A DNA stretch of 64,000 nt from Todiramphus chloris collaris (taxonomy: Eukaryota; Chordata; Aves; Coraciiformes; Alcedinidae). The stretch is from assembly GCA_025345505.1 (NCBI GenBank), contig JANVCC010000021.1, positions 29,772,316 through 29,836,315 on the forward strand. The letters are read 5' to 3'. The notes under the pieces were generated by a model, which was given only the letters and a program-made list of their open reading frames with translations, was not told where the DNA came from and ran no database searches. This document shows, piece by piece, positions 51,246 through 63,504 of the stretch (positions are counted from its first letter, which is position 1; each line of letters opens with the position of its first letter). A program made the translations under genes and the position numbers.

Positions 51246-52189
51246 TCATTGTTTTCTATTTCATTCACTCATTTTTCAGCTTTAGAGACCACACACACTG
51301 GGCATACTTCTGGTCTCATTCTCACCCACAAAATTCTGACTTCAGTAGAGTTGCATGGGTGTAAATTAGACTAAAACTTGGCAGGAGAAAGCTTATGATT
51401 ATATTTGGCAGAGGCAGCAGGCTGCAACTTTATTAACATAATTAACAGCTACAAACACACCCAACAGGCCAAAGTAATCTAGTGACAGAAGAGAGAAGGT
51501 CTTTGTAGGAAAGGATCATTCACGCTTTCTTTTGGTGTTTTGCTTCTTGTTCCTGAGATCCTACTAAGGCTTGGAGAGCTTTCAATTGAGCTGTAATTCA
51601 AATTCATACTGCTCCTACAAGACACCTTGAACAGACTTTTGCTGATGAGTCTATAGGAACTGTCAGCAATACGGAGATTACTTCAGAAGCATGAGGGTTG
51701 AATTGAACTTTACTTTCTGATGTTTTGCTTTTTGAATTAAATTGTTGGACAAGATTAATTGCACACAGTAAGAGATTTAAATGAATAGCTTTATAAAGCA
51801 TTAAAGTTCTAAGTATGTCACATGGGAAAAAAGCTGTAAGGTTTAAATGAATAAATGTATTTAATGCATAAAATGTCTAGGCTAATTTTTTAATTCCTTT
51901 ACTAACATCTTTTATTGAAAAACCATACTTTATTCATCCATCTTAGTTATACTGCTGTGGTTGTGGTAATTTAATATTCCTGCTCTTCGCTAATCTTCTG
52001 GTTCAACAGAAGTAAACAATAGCTTTCATAAATTAAAAATACGCTCTTCAGAACATGCTTCTAAAGATAAAAAACAAGGCTGTAAACATTTATGACTGAA
52101 ACAAACTAGATTGTTCAAATACTGCCATGATGTATCATGTATATCAATATGGCACTGATATCAGTTAGAATGCAAACAAGGTTTTAAAT

Positions 52190-52580
52190 GATGTGCCCCT
52201 TCATTTCAGCTGGAGAATCCGCTTTACACCATCTGCCTATCAGATGGTTAGGAACCAGGACTGCGTATTAATGCCACATGTTCGATTTTCTTTCCTCTTG
52301 TAATGGTTAGATTCATATTGCTAATAGCTGTGCATGAGCACTGTCGATGAAATTTGTGTGACGATGGAGTGATGAGATATTTATAAAGCTGCCTGTCTCA
52401 CTGCATAATCAGCAGGAAGAATGCCAGACATAAACAAATTATCAATTTCAGAATATTAATGACAACTACCATTGACTTTAATCCATTGAATATTTTGGCC
52501 TGGATACTTTTTAACTGTTCAAATAAATATTTGTAAAGAATAAGAAATATCAAAGTGGCTGTTTGGTGTGATCCTTATTT
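52190..52580. promoter_or_regulatory. Candidate conserved enhancer with inverted E-box pair
   Basis: The stretch holds ACCATCTG-CCTAT-CAGATGGT (52228-52248), two CAGATG-class E-boxes as a perfect inverted repeat. It also holds TTAATGCCAC, CTGCATAATCAGCAG, CAAATTATCAATTTC and TTCTTTGATTTCAG. Balanced composition and no repeat. CAGATG E-boxes are typical of neurogenic or TAL1-type bHLH factors. Function is inference. Confidence 0.42.
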
Positions 52581-55413
52581 CTTTGATTTCAGTTGCCTTT
52601 ATAGATGACTTCTGGTTATCTCATATCTGAAGATAAAATTTCTGGAGTGTAGAAAAGTATGCACCTCAGAAGTTCCTTGGCTACCTGTTGTAAGAGTAAA
52701 GTGATATTAAGTAATGTTTAGGTCAAAAGGCTTTTTTGAACAACATATTTTAAAAAAATTCCCAAGTATTTACCCAAGTATATACCTGTATGTGAACGTT
52801 AAAGTTCATATAGATATATGCATATAGATATACAGCGGCTTATTAACCTCTTCTGTTCAGAATATATTTGGCTGCTTTTGCTATTGAGGTAAGTTGGGTA
52901 AATTTGGCCCTGTGCTAGAGAGGTTTTGTCTTGTACCATACCACAGTACAATATGTCAATGCACCGGTGATTATACTACAAGGTGCTCTGGTAGCTGGCT
53001 TGGGACCTTCCTTGACAATTGCTTTGCTACATCATGACAGTCAAGCGATAGCAAAAAGGAACAGAAAAGCAGAAACTGCTATAGGCTGGAATTGCAGTGA
53101 GGAATGATATACTATAAGTCTGAGGATTATTCCTTATTCACATTACCCTCCCTACTTACACTGGTCCTTATATGAGACATGCATTTGAGATTCATATAGT
53201 TTAAATTAATTGCTTTATAGCAAAGTAGTAATTTCAATTACTTATGTGTTTGTATGAGAGAAGGAATGAAAGTAGCAGTTTAATTTCTGCTTGTCTTAAA
53301 CTGTTTATTATCAAAAGCGTTATCTTGAAAAATTTGTTATACAGAACTAAGTAATCTGTATTTCAGTTTCCTGGTCTCAATCCAAAGGTTATTACTTCCT
53401 CTAGAGAGAAACATTATGGTCTTCTTTGAAGAGAATCACAGAAGCATAGGTTTTTTGCAAATTTTTTATCAAAACAGAGCTTGTATTTTAGATATTTTGC
53501 AACCAGATCACTGCCCCAGTGAGACATAATATTGTGGGCTCACAAGTCTTATGTCCAGTGTCTGTTTAATAAGGTATTTCTGCTAATACTTGGAAGCACT
53601 TAAAAACTGGCGGTCTGGAAGTGCAGTCACAGCCAAAAGTTTAAATCCTGCTATTGTATTCATTGGTTATATTGTATTTGAATATTCCTCCAAAGGATTG
53701 TTCTTTAAAGATGCTAGTTTTAGCTTGTCAGAGATGTATATAAAAAAAGGAAGTATAGGTTATTGTATTGTTTAATGAACACAGGATGCAACCCAAAGTT
53801 CAGAGGTGCACCATCTCTTTTTCTATGGCCGAATTTAGGGATCGTAACCAAATCTGTATAATGTATAGCTTCATATCCTTCCTCTAAAGTAAAAATATCA
53901 TTGGAAGCAATCCATGTTATTGTCAATACCTTCTTAAGATCAGAACATGCACCCTTTATAATAGAAGCAGGAGCTAAAATAAAATTAAACCATTGTATTT
54001 ACCCACCTTCTGATTTGATTTTTGGCTTTTGGTGCATCTTCTTTTACCTGAAATAGCAGTTTTCTAAATAATATTGATCTGCCTATGCAGAATGTAATTA
54101 TCACATACTTGGTAATTCTCATTGCACTTGGAAGTGTTAGAAGTCAGCCTGTGAGGAGGATTGTGAGGCTGTAACTGTTTGTTAATCTTTATGCAGTCAT
54201 GCAAAAGAAATAAGGGAAAACAACCTTGAGTCAAGCCACGATATATTCACAGGCACCTCTTATGCCACCTCATTGCTTTCCTGATGTCTGTTCACCTTCT
54301 GCCTTCTCCCCACTGGATTTTGCCTTCTGTGCCTCCCCATTGCTAGCTGAAAAAATGGCAAGAGTGAACTCTTTTTGTGGTTCAGGAAGCAAAGGAGACA
54401 CCAAGAGACCCTTGGAAGCAATGGTGGTAACAGAATTTACCTCAGCAGCCTGGGATTATTTACTTATTTAGTCTGTCCTGTTAAATTGCACTTCTCCTGT
54501 ACTGGGCAGCAGTCGTGGCCCACTAGAATAGTAATTGTGAGTTAATTCCTCCTGAGATCCATAAGATACTTCACACCTCTCAGAGTAGCTGGAAATCAGA
54601 CAAGCAGGCACCTTTAAGCTAATTACACTTTCAAACTTTCTTCATGGTCAGGGCAAGAATCTTGATTCCAAATGACAGCCTCTTCTCATCTTGTGGCATC
54701 ACAGACTGAGGGATGAGATTGCATAATTTCATAAAATTTACCTGGTTTAATGCTTTCTCTTTCATTTCTTACATCTAATTCTCTTTAATTTCCATCTTTG
54801 CCCCTTCAGTCAGTCATGTAGGTTAGGCAGCTCTTGTGAAGTTTTGAAACTGACTTTCCTCTGCTGTCACCCAGGATGGGGCAAAGGGATTTGGGTGGGT
54901 AGCAGCACAGTTTGGGGATCACAGAAGAATTATCCTGCCTCAGGAAAGAGGGCAAAAATTTATGCTTGCAACTTTGATTAAAGGCGTATCTAATTATGTG
55001 GTTTGAAGGCATTGCTGGACTGTTTCTCTAATTGCTTTTGACAAAGTGAAATTTTCACATTTTTGTAGAACATTCTTGCAAATGGCTGGATGGCAGAAAT
55101 TTGGTTTGGTAGGAAGAACACTTTGATTGTTTGAAGGATACTTTGGGATTAAATGGGTTTACTGATTCCTTTTCCCATTGATAAAAACCTTAATATTTTG
55201 AAGTTCAGGAAAAGCAAAATAAGTATTTTACCAGTGTTCAATGTTACTGACATTTCTTCTAAAAACACTTCTTATAATGAGCACGTCTCCTTGCTATTAT
55301 GTGTGAAATGAGAAATAAATGTCTGTGTTCTTTCATTTGTTGCTTACAAATGGAAATTATAAAACTGTTTTTTTTCTGGTTTGTTTAGCATCTCAAACAT
55401 TTGAGACCTAAAT

Positions 55414-55444
55414 CTTTATTTATTTATTTATTTATTTATTTTTT
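55414..55444. repeat. TTTA tetramer repeat
   Basis: Seven or so TTTA units ending in T6, about 360 bp upstream of exon B. Confidence 0.88.
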
Positions 55445-55805
55445 CTAAGTACAGTTAGGTACCTGTTCACCTATTCATAGCCAGATGCTTAAGACACATA
55501 TTTGGAGCTAAGTTAGCTTTCTGGCAGCACGTATTTGTAGCTGCAGTTAGTTATGACTGTATTACTAGTTACTAGACACCAAGTTAAGATCTAGGGGAAT
55601 ATATAGGAGTAACTATTTAAATAGAATGTGAAAAGTTTTACTTGAAAAAGTTGATAACCTTCAAATCTAACAAGAGGAATAATATTCTACAATGTTCTCT
55701 ATTCATTAAGTAGCAAGCATGAAGGAAGAATAACAACCTTACTCTGTACAATAATGGAGAATCACAGAATAATGTATATTCAATTTTGTTCAAACTTTTT
55801 TTCAG

Positions 55806-55967
55806 GCCTGACAGCAGCAGCTGCAGCAGCAGCAGCTGCCACCAACGCCGCCATAGCAGAAGCAATGAAAGTGAAAAAAATTAAATTGGAAGCTATGTCC
55901 AACTATCATGCAAATAATAACCAGCATGGAGCAGATTCTGAAAATGGAGATCTGAATTCAAGTGTTG
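55806..55967 (+). CDS. DACH1: DACH1 internal coding exon B (poly-alanine and basic segment)
   Basis: This exon continues directly from exon A, 37 kb upstream. The acceptor is a T-run ending TTTTCAG and the donor is G|GTAAGT, close to consensus. The first two bases complete the split glycine codon, then LTAAAAAAAAATNAAIAEAM follows, then KVKKIKLEAMSNYHANNNQH, and the exon ends in ...LNSSV plus the first base of the next codon. The nine alanines are written with mixed GCA, GCT and GCC codons, so this is not a pure trinucleotide tract. KVKKIK is a basic patch that could aid nuclear import; that is inference. The exon is 162 nt and phase 1 at both ends, so skipping it would keep the frame. The sequence matches DACH1 as remembered, with at most conservative changes. 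The following exon is not inside the window. Confidence 0.96.
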
Positions 55968-57348
55968 GTAAGTCTCAGATACACCATTATTATATTATTA
56001 TAATGGTCTGATATTTCATTAAAATGGTGATCCTTATGGACTTCCTCCTGAAGACCTTGATTTGGTGTGCAAAGTTGCATTTTTGTTTTCCTTTCTTACT
56101 TCTTTTAGTTCTATTTTGTATCTGACCTTTACACCAGCATTCAGCGCTGTTGTTACTATTATAAAAACATTCTTTCCTTTGCAGGTTACTTTTGCAGACT
56201 CCAGTTAATGTTTTCCATGGGAAAAAGGGAAAAAAAAAAAAAAAAGTGGTTTGATTGCTTAGAGTTCATTTTTCAAAGTACAGGTGGGGTGACAGATGAT
56301 GGTGTCAAAGTGAAATTTAACAATGTCTCCTGCTCAGTGTGCTGGGTATCGACTTTAGGTAATTCAGAACACAAGCTTGAAAGCAAAATATTTCATACTT
56401 TCATGTGCCCTGTGACAAAAGGAAAACATACATACACAATAAATTATTGCCATGCTCTGCAGTTCCTATCATATTTTATTTTAATAAACACATTCTTAAA
56501 ATGTATTTAACAGGTTTTTCCATTTCTTAAGCAGACATCAGCAACTCTTTTTCTTTCTCAAAAAAGAATTCTTTCAGTGTACTTTATTCATTTATTTGGA
56601 CGATTTGTTTTGCTAAAGCATACTTCAAAGCTAGAATAACTTTTTCTTGTTGTTGATTAAATCTTTAATCATCTGTGTGTGTCTGCTGTAAAATGTTTTG
56701 TTATGCCATTTCATTGTATTGGCTCCTTTTATCATGTTGAGACAGTATTAACTCAGCAGCAGAAATTCAATGACAAAGAGGTACGTTCAGAAGACTGCAG
56801 GCAAGACTGGTGTATATTGGAATAAAATGGCTTAAGATAGAGATTTTTTTGTTTGTTTTTATTTTGCCTCTTTTGTTTAGTTTTGTTTATTTTTCAGTTT
56901 TTCATCTCATAAATGCATTTGAAATGAGTCTTAGAGAGTTATGTACTAGCCTTAACATAAATATGTGTTTGTGAACAGATTTCTGTACAGTTCAGTAGAC
57001 ATCAGTAGGCTATTATTTAGAAATAATGTGAATTGTAGTTCAAAGAACCAGTTTACCTAGGCATATGCTATTTTAAATAATAACAATATGTATGTATTAC
57101 TGTACTAGGAGATGATGAGATTTTTCGTTTTCCTTTTAAAGAAGGGCTTAAAAAATGCCTCTGTGATGGGAAGAAAAATAGTCTGTGTTAGCACTCAGAT
57201 ACCACCATGTGCAATCTCTAGAATGTTAGTGGAAAGATTGTCCTCTTGGAGAGAAGACAAGATAGGGCAGAGAGCAGGTGTCTCAAATCTGGGCGAAGGA
57301 GTTAGGTACAAATGAAGTGGAAGGACCAGGTGGCCCCTAACATACTGG

Positions 57349-57364
57349 AAAAAAAAAAAAAAAA
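57349..57364. repeat. Poly-A run (16)
   Basis: A homopolymer followed by GAAGAGTGAATAAAGAGTG. Confidence 0.85.
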
Positions 57365-59029
57365 GAAGAGTGAATAAAGAGTGAAAAGTACAAGTGCAAA
57401 CTGGGAGGATGAATAGTCTATATTAGAACTAGAAGCTAGTTTAGATATGAATTTCAGACTTTGATGGATGCATTAAATGAAATAAAATGTTCAAATATTG
57501 GATTATGGAACTGCTATTCTACTTGGTGGTTATAATGACAAACCATTTCTACGCCTGTGGAAATGGCAAAGTTAACAGGTAGTCAACATCTAAACCATGT
57601 GAAGTATTTGTAGGACAGTATATGAAGGGAATATCTGAATTTCCTCTGAACAAAAGAGAAAAAGAAATTTTGAAATTATTGTTTGAGGCATAGTTTAGAT
57701 AGCTGATCTGCTCTTACACACCTTAATCATTTTCCCTGTTTAAGAAAATACATTCTAGATATTTTAGTCGGACAAAGTTAGTGAAGCAAGCTTATTTATT
57801 GGCATTGTCAAAATTTCCTCTCAGCCCCTTGACTTACTTGCTAACTTCAGTTAATTTCCCTATTTAACTGTATGAAGAATTGAATTAATTATGTTCAGAA
57901 AAAAAAGTCTCTTCTGAGTAGAGTGAATCACATTCCAGTGGTCTCTGTGCCATGAGGAATAGCTCTGGAAACACAGTGAGCTTGTCTGTGCATTCAGTTT
58001 TGAGCTATGAATGTTTTCTCACAAATAATTTGCATTTATTTGTTTCTTTTATATGGAGTTCTATGTAGTGTCCAGTGTTGATTATGCCTGTAGCATCAGA
58101 GAAGTGATTCCTACTGATACTAATGCCAGGGTATTGTTAGGTTCATGAAGGGTTAAGTCTCTATTTATTAGTTGCATTTTTTGAAAATTAGCATTTGTAT
58201 TACCTTGACAAGAACTCATATTTCAAAGGTGTTGCTGTGTAGCAAGTGTGTGCTTTTTTTTTCCAGATGTTTATTTATGTCTTTTCAAACAGATATTATA
58301 CAATTAATATTTTTAATTATGGCTTGTTAGGCATGAATTCGAAATATTATGTTACTGAATGTTGACAGGGCAAAGGAATAAACCAAAAAAAAAATCCCCT
58401 GGTTTTGGTTTATATTTGTTATATGCCTGAATAAACTGAAAAGGAATAAACTAACCAACCAGTCTAAAAGTTTAACTGATACACCTTAGGCCATATGTAA
58501 CAAGTATTATGTTATATTAGTGTACATAGATGGATTATACTATGTTCTTAGGCTGTTCCAATACCTATGTAAAAGAAGATAAATAAAATATGTCTCTTGA
58601 GTTGAGTTGTCAGGTTTACTTCTGAATTGTCTTGCTTTTTGGTTTTCATTAAATGCTTAATGTGAACCATAGAAGTAATTTCTGTATCTGGACTTTGTAT
58701 AATTATACAGAACACTACACAAATTTATTGACTTGGTCCTTTGAAGCAATGGCCAAAAGGTTAGTGAGGGAAGGGAGTTAAAGGAAGCCAATGATACTAA
58801 TAAGTAATCATTTTATATCCTTCAGTTTTGTATGGTAACCTTGAGCTTGCATCCTCCCACCAGGAATTATCATTTTAGAAGGGTGGAAAAAACGAGGGAA
58901 AAAAAAAAAAGGATGAAATTACAAAGGAATCAGAGTGAGGTATTAGCACACTGAGTAAAATATATGGCTGCAACGCCTTTCTCTCCCATCCACAATCAAT
59001 TGGATTCTTTTAGTTTAATATTTACTTGC

Positions 59030-59300
59030 TAAGATGAGATGCTAGTCTGCATGGTGATAAACAGTCTGCTACTGGCATCTGAAGGTGACCTGTCAGTTCA
59101 TATGGACAAATCTCCTGCTTACTGAAATGTACAAAATAAATCATTAAAGCAGGCAGGTGCTCATTCCCAGATTTAAATCACCATAGATTTATGATTTGAA
59201 TTAATGCTTCATTTGGTCATAGAAATAGATGCTGAGACAAATGATATGCAGTGGTTGGGGCTTCCATACTGTAGCCATCCTAATATTGATTACTGAGATG
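59030..59300. promoter_or_regulatory. Candidate conserved noncoding stretch (intron)
   Basis: Contains GGTGACCTGTCAGTTCATA (TGACAG-type TALE motif on the reverse strand), AAAGCAGGCAGGTGCTCATT (E-box CAGGTG) and TTTGAATTAATGCTTCATTT. Repeat-free. Inference only. Confidence 0.35.
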
Positions 59301-59579
59301 TCTTTGCAATCTCTTGTTTATATCAAGTACTGTCTTGTGACAGCTTAGCTGATATGAGCTACATTGCAGATAAAGAAGGAAAAATGTCCTGGGTTCTTTT
59401 TAGTGGCAATTCTATACACAACATGTAGGATAGATAAATTATTTATTTAAATAAAATATATTAAAAGACGAATTCCCTATGTCAGAAAACAAAAAAAACC
59501 TCGTGTGTTGTGGGTATCCGTAATTTAATTGTAGAATTAAAAGAAAGAGTGCCAAGGTCAAACTTTAAATTTAATTGAA

Positions 59580-59780
59580 GAGGTTCTGTTCTTTGTCATC
59601 TTAACATCTTAGGATGATTTTTGGATCAGTTGTATATTTACCATCTAATACTCCAAAGTTATAGTTAGGTAGATCAGCTCAATTATTTCCCTGCTGCTTA
59701 AGTACTTACTGCTCGGCTATCATACTTCATTAACCTGCAGCAGCAAAAGATACAAGCCTTTGAAAGTAAATATGTTTAAA
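59580..59780. promoter_or_regulatory. Candidate conserved noncoding stretch (intron)
   Basis: Contains GATCAGCTCAATTATTTCCC, TGCTGCTTAAGTACTTACTG and TTAACCTGCAGCAGCAAAAG. Repeat-free and balanced. Inference only. Confidence 0.3.
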
Positions 59781-60363
59781 GCTATTTCTGTAAGCTAGGA
59801 TTTGCAATCTATATCTGGATAGGAAGTAAAGAACAGTTCGTATACTTTTGCTTCCCGAACATTTCATATAATGAAAACACTATGCATGCACTGTAGGGAA
59901 TACTCAAAGGATTTGTAAAGACCTTTGCCACTTGCTAAAATGTGACTCATAAAACTTGTAAACAACTATCAACAATAGTAAATTACTTGCTTAGTAGGAA
60001 ATGAGTTCATATCTATTCAAAATGTGATCTCAAAACAGATGTCCCAAGAAAATGTCATTGTTTAAACTACATTCATACAGAAAAAAAATGCTATTATTTC
60101 TTTAAGGAAGTGAAGCAATCATGAAGACTTTGGTGTTCTCAGTTTCTAAACACAGTTAGGAAATACAAGGCAACATTTTACACTTGGCTAGCACGTTAAT
60201 CCATAAACAACCACAAAATGTGTTGAAAATTAAGAGGTTTTCTTGGCATGTTAGGTTTCCGATTCATCCACATTACTGTGCAATATTTAAAATTATGAGA
60301 CAAATGCAAGGTTTCCTGTGATCTGTTGTTCAAAAGTAACAGTTGTTTGCATACTATTATTCC

Positions 60364-60384
60364 TTTTTTTTTTTTTTTTTTTTT
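60364..60384. repeat. Poly-T run (21)
   Basis: T homopolymer followed by AAACCC. Confidence 0.88.
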
Positions 60385-60579
60385 AAACCCATAATCAGAG
60401 ATAAAATTATTTAGGTGAAATTATTTTTCTCCAATGACCTTGCCCAATAATAGAACAGTACAAAATGCAGTCATTTCCTTTTTCTAAACACACGTGTCTA
60501 TTTTGAAGGAAAGAATTACTTTTATGGTTTCAGGAAAAAGTCTTGGAGACCTTGAAAAAGCAAATAAAAGGAAACAGAG

Positions 60580-60750
60580 AATGCAGGCCACTGAGCACAG
60601 CTCTGCAGTTGCACATCTGATTCTCTGCCTTGGCAATGTTAATGAACCTCAAATCCTTCCTATAATTAGATGAGGGAATTGCTTATATTTTCAAACAGAT
60701 GATGCTGCTGTAATGAAACGATTGACAGGGAACTTAAGAGTGTCTACAGT
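60580..60750. promoter_or_regulatory. Candidate conserved noncoding stretch with PBX/MEIS-like site
   Basis: Contains GTTGCACATCTGATTCTCTG, ATAATTAGATGAGG and CGATTGACAGG (60719-60729). The last matches the TGATTGACAG composite PBX/MEIS consensus except for its first base. Repeat-free up to the pyrimidine tract at 60778. Confidence 0.35.
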
Positions 60751-60777
60751 AGTCATTTGGTTTCCGGGTTTGGGATT

Positions 60778-60840
60778 TTCTTTTCCTTTTCTTTTTTTTT
60801 CCCTTTTTCTTTTTTTTTTTTTTTCTTTTTTTTTTTTTTT
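60778..60840. repeat. Long polypyrimidine tract
   Basis: About 63 bases containing only T and C: T-runs broken by CC, C and CCC. Between two candidate regulatory stretches. Confidence 0.9.
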
Positions 60841-61009
60841 AAGTGTAAAAGAAGATTGGCTGTAGATACAGGTCCTGGGAGAGGTAGTAATTTACACAGA
60901 ATGCTATGACAGGTGTCTTTGTATAGCATGGAAATAAAATGGAAGAGAGCGGAATGATGGGCAGGTATGGCAATTTTTTGGGAGGGGGTGTCCTGTGCTT
61001 ATTCTGCTT

Positions 61010-61230
61010 GGGTTCTTTAAAAGGGGCCGAGACTCAAGAGATGGATCCGGATTGAGTGCACAGCTGTAACTGCTGATGAGCTAATTGCTCCTTATCTCTC
61101 AGCCCCATTCATCTTCATTTTTTACCAATTACTGAGAATTATCTGTGTTCTCAGTTGGATATGAGAGTTAATCCTTTTTGGTTAAGCTGGCAGTACTGTG
61201 AGCAGATTCCAAATCATAGGGTGAAAAAGC
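61010..61230. promoter_or_regulatory. Candidate conserved noncoding stretch with homeodomain palindrome
   Basis: Contains GCACAGCTGTAACTGCTGAT (E-box CAGCTG), GAGC-TAATT-GCTC (61078-61090, inverted arms around a homeodomain core) and TTTACCAATTACTGAG. Repeat-free. Inference only. Confidence 0.35.
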
Positions 61231-62245
61231 CAGAGCAAGCTTGTTCTCAAACTCTCTCCAGTTCAATGACAATATCACTGGTTCATAAGAATTTTTCTAT
61301 TGTTTAACAGATTAAACACTATCTTTTTTTTATTATTATTATTTTTAACTTTAATGCTTTTATCAGTATGTATTTTTTTCTTAACATAAACTGAACATAT
61401 ATATTTCTAGGTAGATGGATGTGCCACTTTTCTAAAACATATTCACTTGTAAAAATGAAAAAAAGATAATAACTTCAGACCAGAAAGATTATTTGCAGTA
61501 TTTCATTGTTTATTTTATGATATGTAACACTTCTTTAAACAACAAGACTGTGCATTCAACTTTGATACTATGGGACATAAGACAAATGCTTGTCAGTGAC
61601 ATATATCTACTTTTGTAATCTCCTTTCCAATCTGTGGATGAGAAGTGTTGTCTAGGTGCTAGCAAAGGCATAATCATACATCCATAAGGACAACAATGTC
61701 ATGTCGAGCCCATTGTATTTCAGGCTGCAGGAATGCTTTCATAAAACTGTGCTTTGGAAACACACAGAATACCAGAAACAGATCATTTTGTTATCAACAT
61801 GTCACTAAACTTTGTTTCGGAATTTTACTCGTCTGGTGGCATGGGAAAAAATAATCTTGAAATTTGTAGCTAAAATGTAATGTTAGTCTGACAACTGAAA
61901 ATATAATTTATCTGGATCTGCTTCCCTAGCCTTTAATTATGATTGCTAAATTTGCTAAACAAGTCAACGAATTGGATGTTATGGTCTGAACACCAGTTAG
62001 TAAATTAAGGGAATTATTAACAAAGATTCAGCATTTCATGTTAGACAGTCTGTTGTATTATAACAATGAGTCCCTCATCTAGATTAAATCCTCACTGTGG
62101 GATTCATTGGAACAAATGTAGACATTTACATCTGATTTAGTCACCTTAGACTCAACAGACACAAATAGGCAATTGTAGGAGTGATCCATCTCATCCTAAA
62201 CTAGATGGCAAAAGTAGGTCAGATAAATTGCACCTTACAAGTGCT

Positions 62246-62259
62246 TAGTCGTGCGACTA
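62246..62259. repeat. CpG-containing inverted repeat
   Basis: TAGTCG-TG-CGACTA, perfect 6-bp arms with two CpG in an otherwise CpG-poor intron. Confidence 0.85.
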
Positions 62260-63474
62260 CAGAGTTGTAGTTACGTAAAGGAAGTTAAATGAATGAATCT
62301 CACTCTCAACGCATGCAATTAGTATCTTCTGGAATAAGATTTGAAGGAGGTAACGGGTCTTTTTCAGGACAGAGATACAGTAATGGCAAAATAGCGTCTG
62401 AGGCACAGTGAAATGTAAAAGAAAAAAAAAAAAAACAACAAACCTACTCTTCAGAAAAAGCAGCTGAGAAGTTTAGGTGTTCACCCAGAAAACTACTTAG
62501 ATATAAACATACTCACAAGTTTGTTCTGATTGTACAGGTATATCACTTCTGAGTGATTTTGTCTACATTACAGACACTGAGAGAACAGGCTTATAAAACT
62601 GCAGAAGCAAAAGCTTCCTGTGTAACATTTGTGCTCTGGGCCTGATATGAAGCTGTATCAAGTTCATGGAAAAATCTAACTGACTAAGTCTATCTTGTTA
62701 TCAAGATAAAAAAATAAAAGACTATTTATATTGTTTGATCACATTTACTTTATTTCCTGTTCCATGCAAGATAATCCTAATTGGATAAATAGTTGGATAA
62801 TTTAATCACAGATGTGATTTTTTTCAAAATACATGCTTTATTGTTATGGCGATTTGCCTTTTTAGTAGTGCTTTGTATGAAAATAATGAAATTGTTAAGC
62901 TTTTATTAAGTCTTGTTTCATCATTTGTTATCGGCACTATATATACTTAAACATGATACTGTGGATGTGCTATATTAAGATATGTAAGTTTAATACACAC
63001 CTCATTGTGCTAAGTAGTAACGATAGTTTATAGGATCATCTTTCATAAATATTAATTAGAAGCTATGTTTTTAAAAGACAACAGTAAATTTTAGAAAATA
63101 ATGTCTGTTGTAGAATATGTGACAAATGAAGATATCTCTCAAGTGTGAATTGAATTATCATCATGAAAGTATGTATTTTTCCTTTGTTATAGTCATGTAA
63201 GTGTCCTATATTATGCACCAAAAATGTTTTCTATATAATCATATAGACATTGAAGTATTGAAGTAATATAGAAGTATTGGGTTTTATTTGGATATAGCAC
63301 AAAGGACCAAAAAAAAGCTTCTTTCATTTTTGGAACAGAATTTAAAAAGTGCGCCCTTTTCTAACTGTGGTGTGTCTGTTCCAGAATGATGTGAACTAGG
63401 CAACATCTCATTTTGGGCTTAAAGGTAACTTGATAAAGACAAATCCTGGAGGGTTTTGTTTATTCAGGATTTCC

Positions 63475-63504
63475 GGGGGGAGGGGAGAGGGGGGAGTGTG
63501 GGGG
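63475..63504 (+). repeat. G-rich tract with G-quadruplex pattern
   Basis: G6-A-G4-AGA-G6-AGTGT-G5. Four G-runs of at least four with loops of 1, 3 and 5 bases satisfy the usual quadruplex pattern. It lies on the DACH1 sense strand, so it would also occur in the pre-mRNA. Confidence 0.85.

Larger units (their letters stand above)
18542..55805 (+). other. DACH1: DACH1 intron between exons A and B (complete except for a gap)
   Basis: A 37-kb intron runs from GTAGGA at 18542 to TTTTCAG at 55801-55805. It contains four CR1 fragments, the 100-N gap and numerous homopolymer and simple-sequence tracts. Candidate conserved regulatory stretches lie near 37560-37920, 38200-38680, 48580-49280 and 52190-52580. 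Long portions (about 18542-21100, 21510-25170, 25610-33500, 33640-37500, 38700-42900, 43490-46300, 46530-48570, 49290-52180 and 52590-55800) show no gene. They are ordinary AT-rich intron with short tandem or inverted repeats. The gap means the true intron length is unknown. Confidence 0.88.

Noticed and set aside
51137-51374. Open frames with poly-Phe or poly-Lys
   Set aside because: They are produced by the T31 run in two frames and its complement.
53440-53530. Possible CR1 tail (AATCACAGAAGCATAGG)
   Set aside because: Only the first few bases resemble a CR1 end; the following text does not continue as CR1.
56208-56510. Frame downstream of exon B as a possible further DACH1 exon
   Set aside because: Its translation does not resemble DACH1, and it begins in an A-run.
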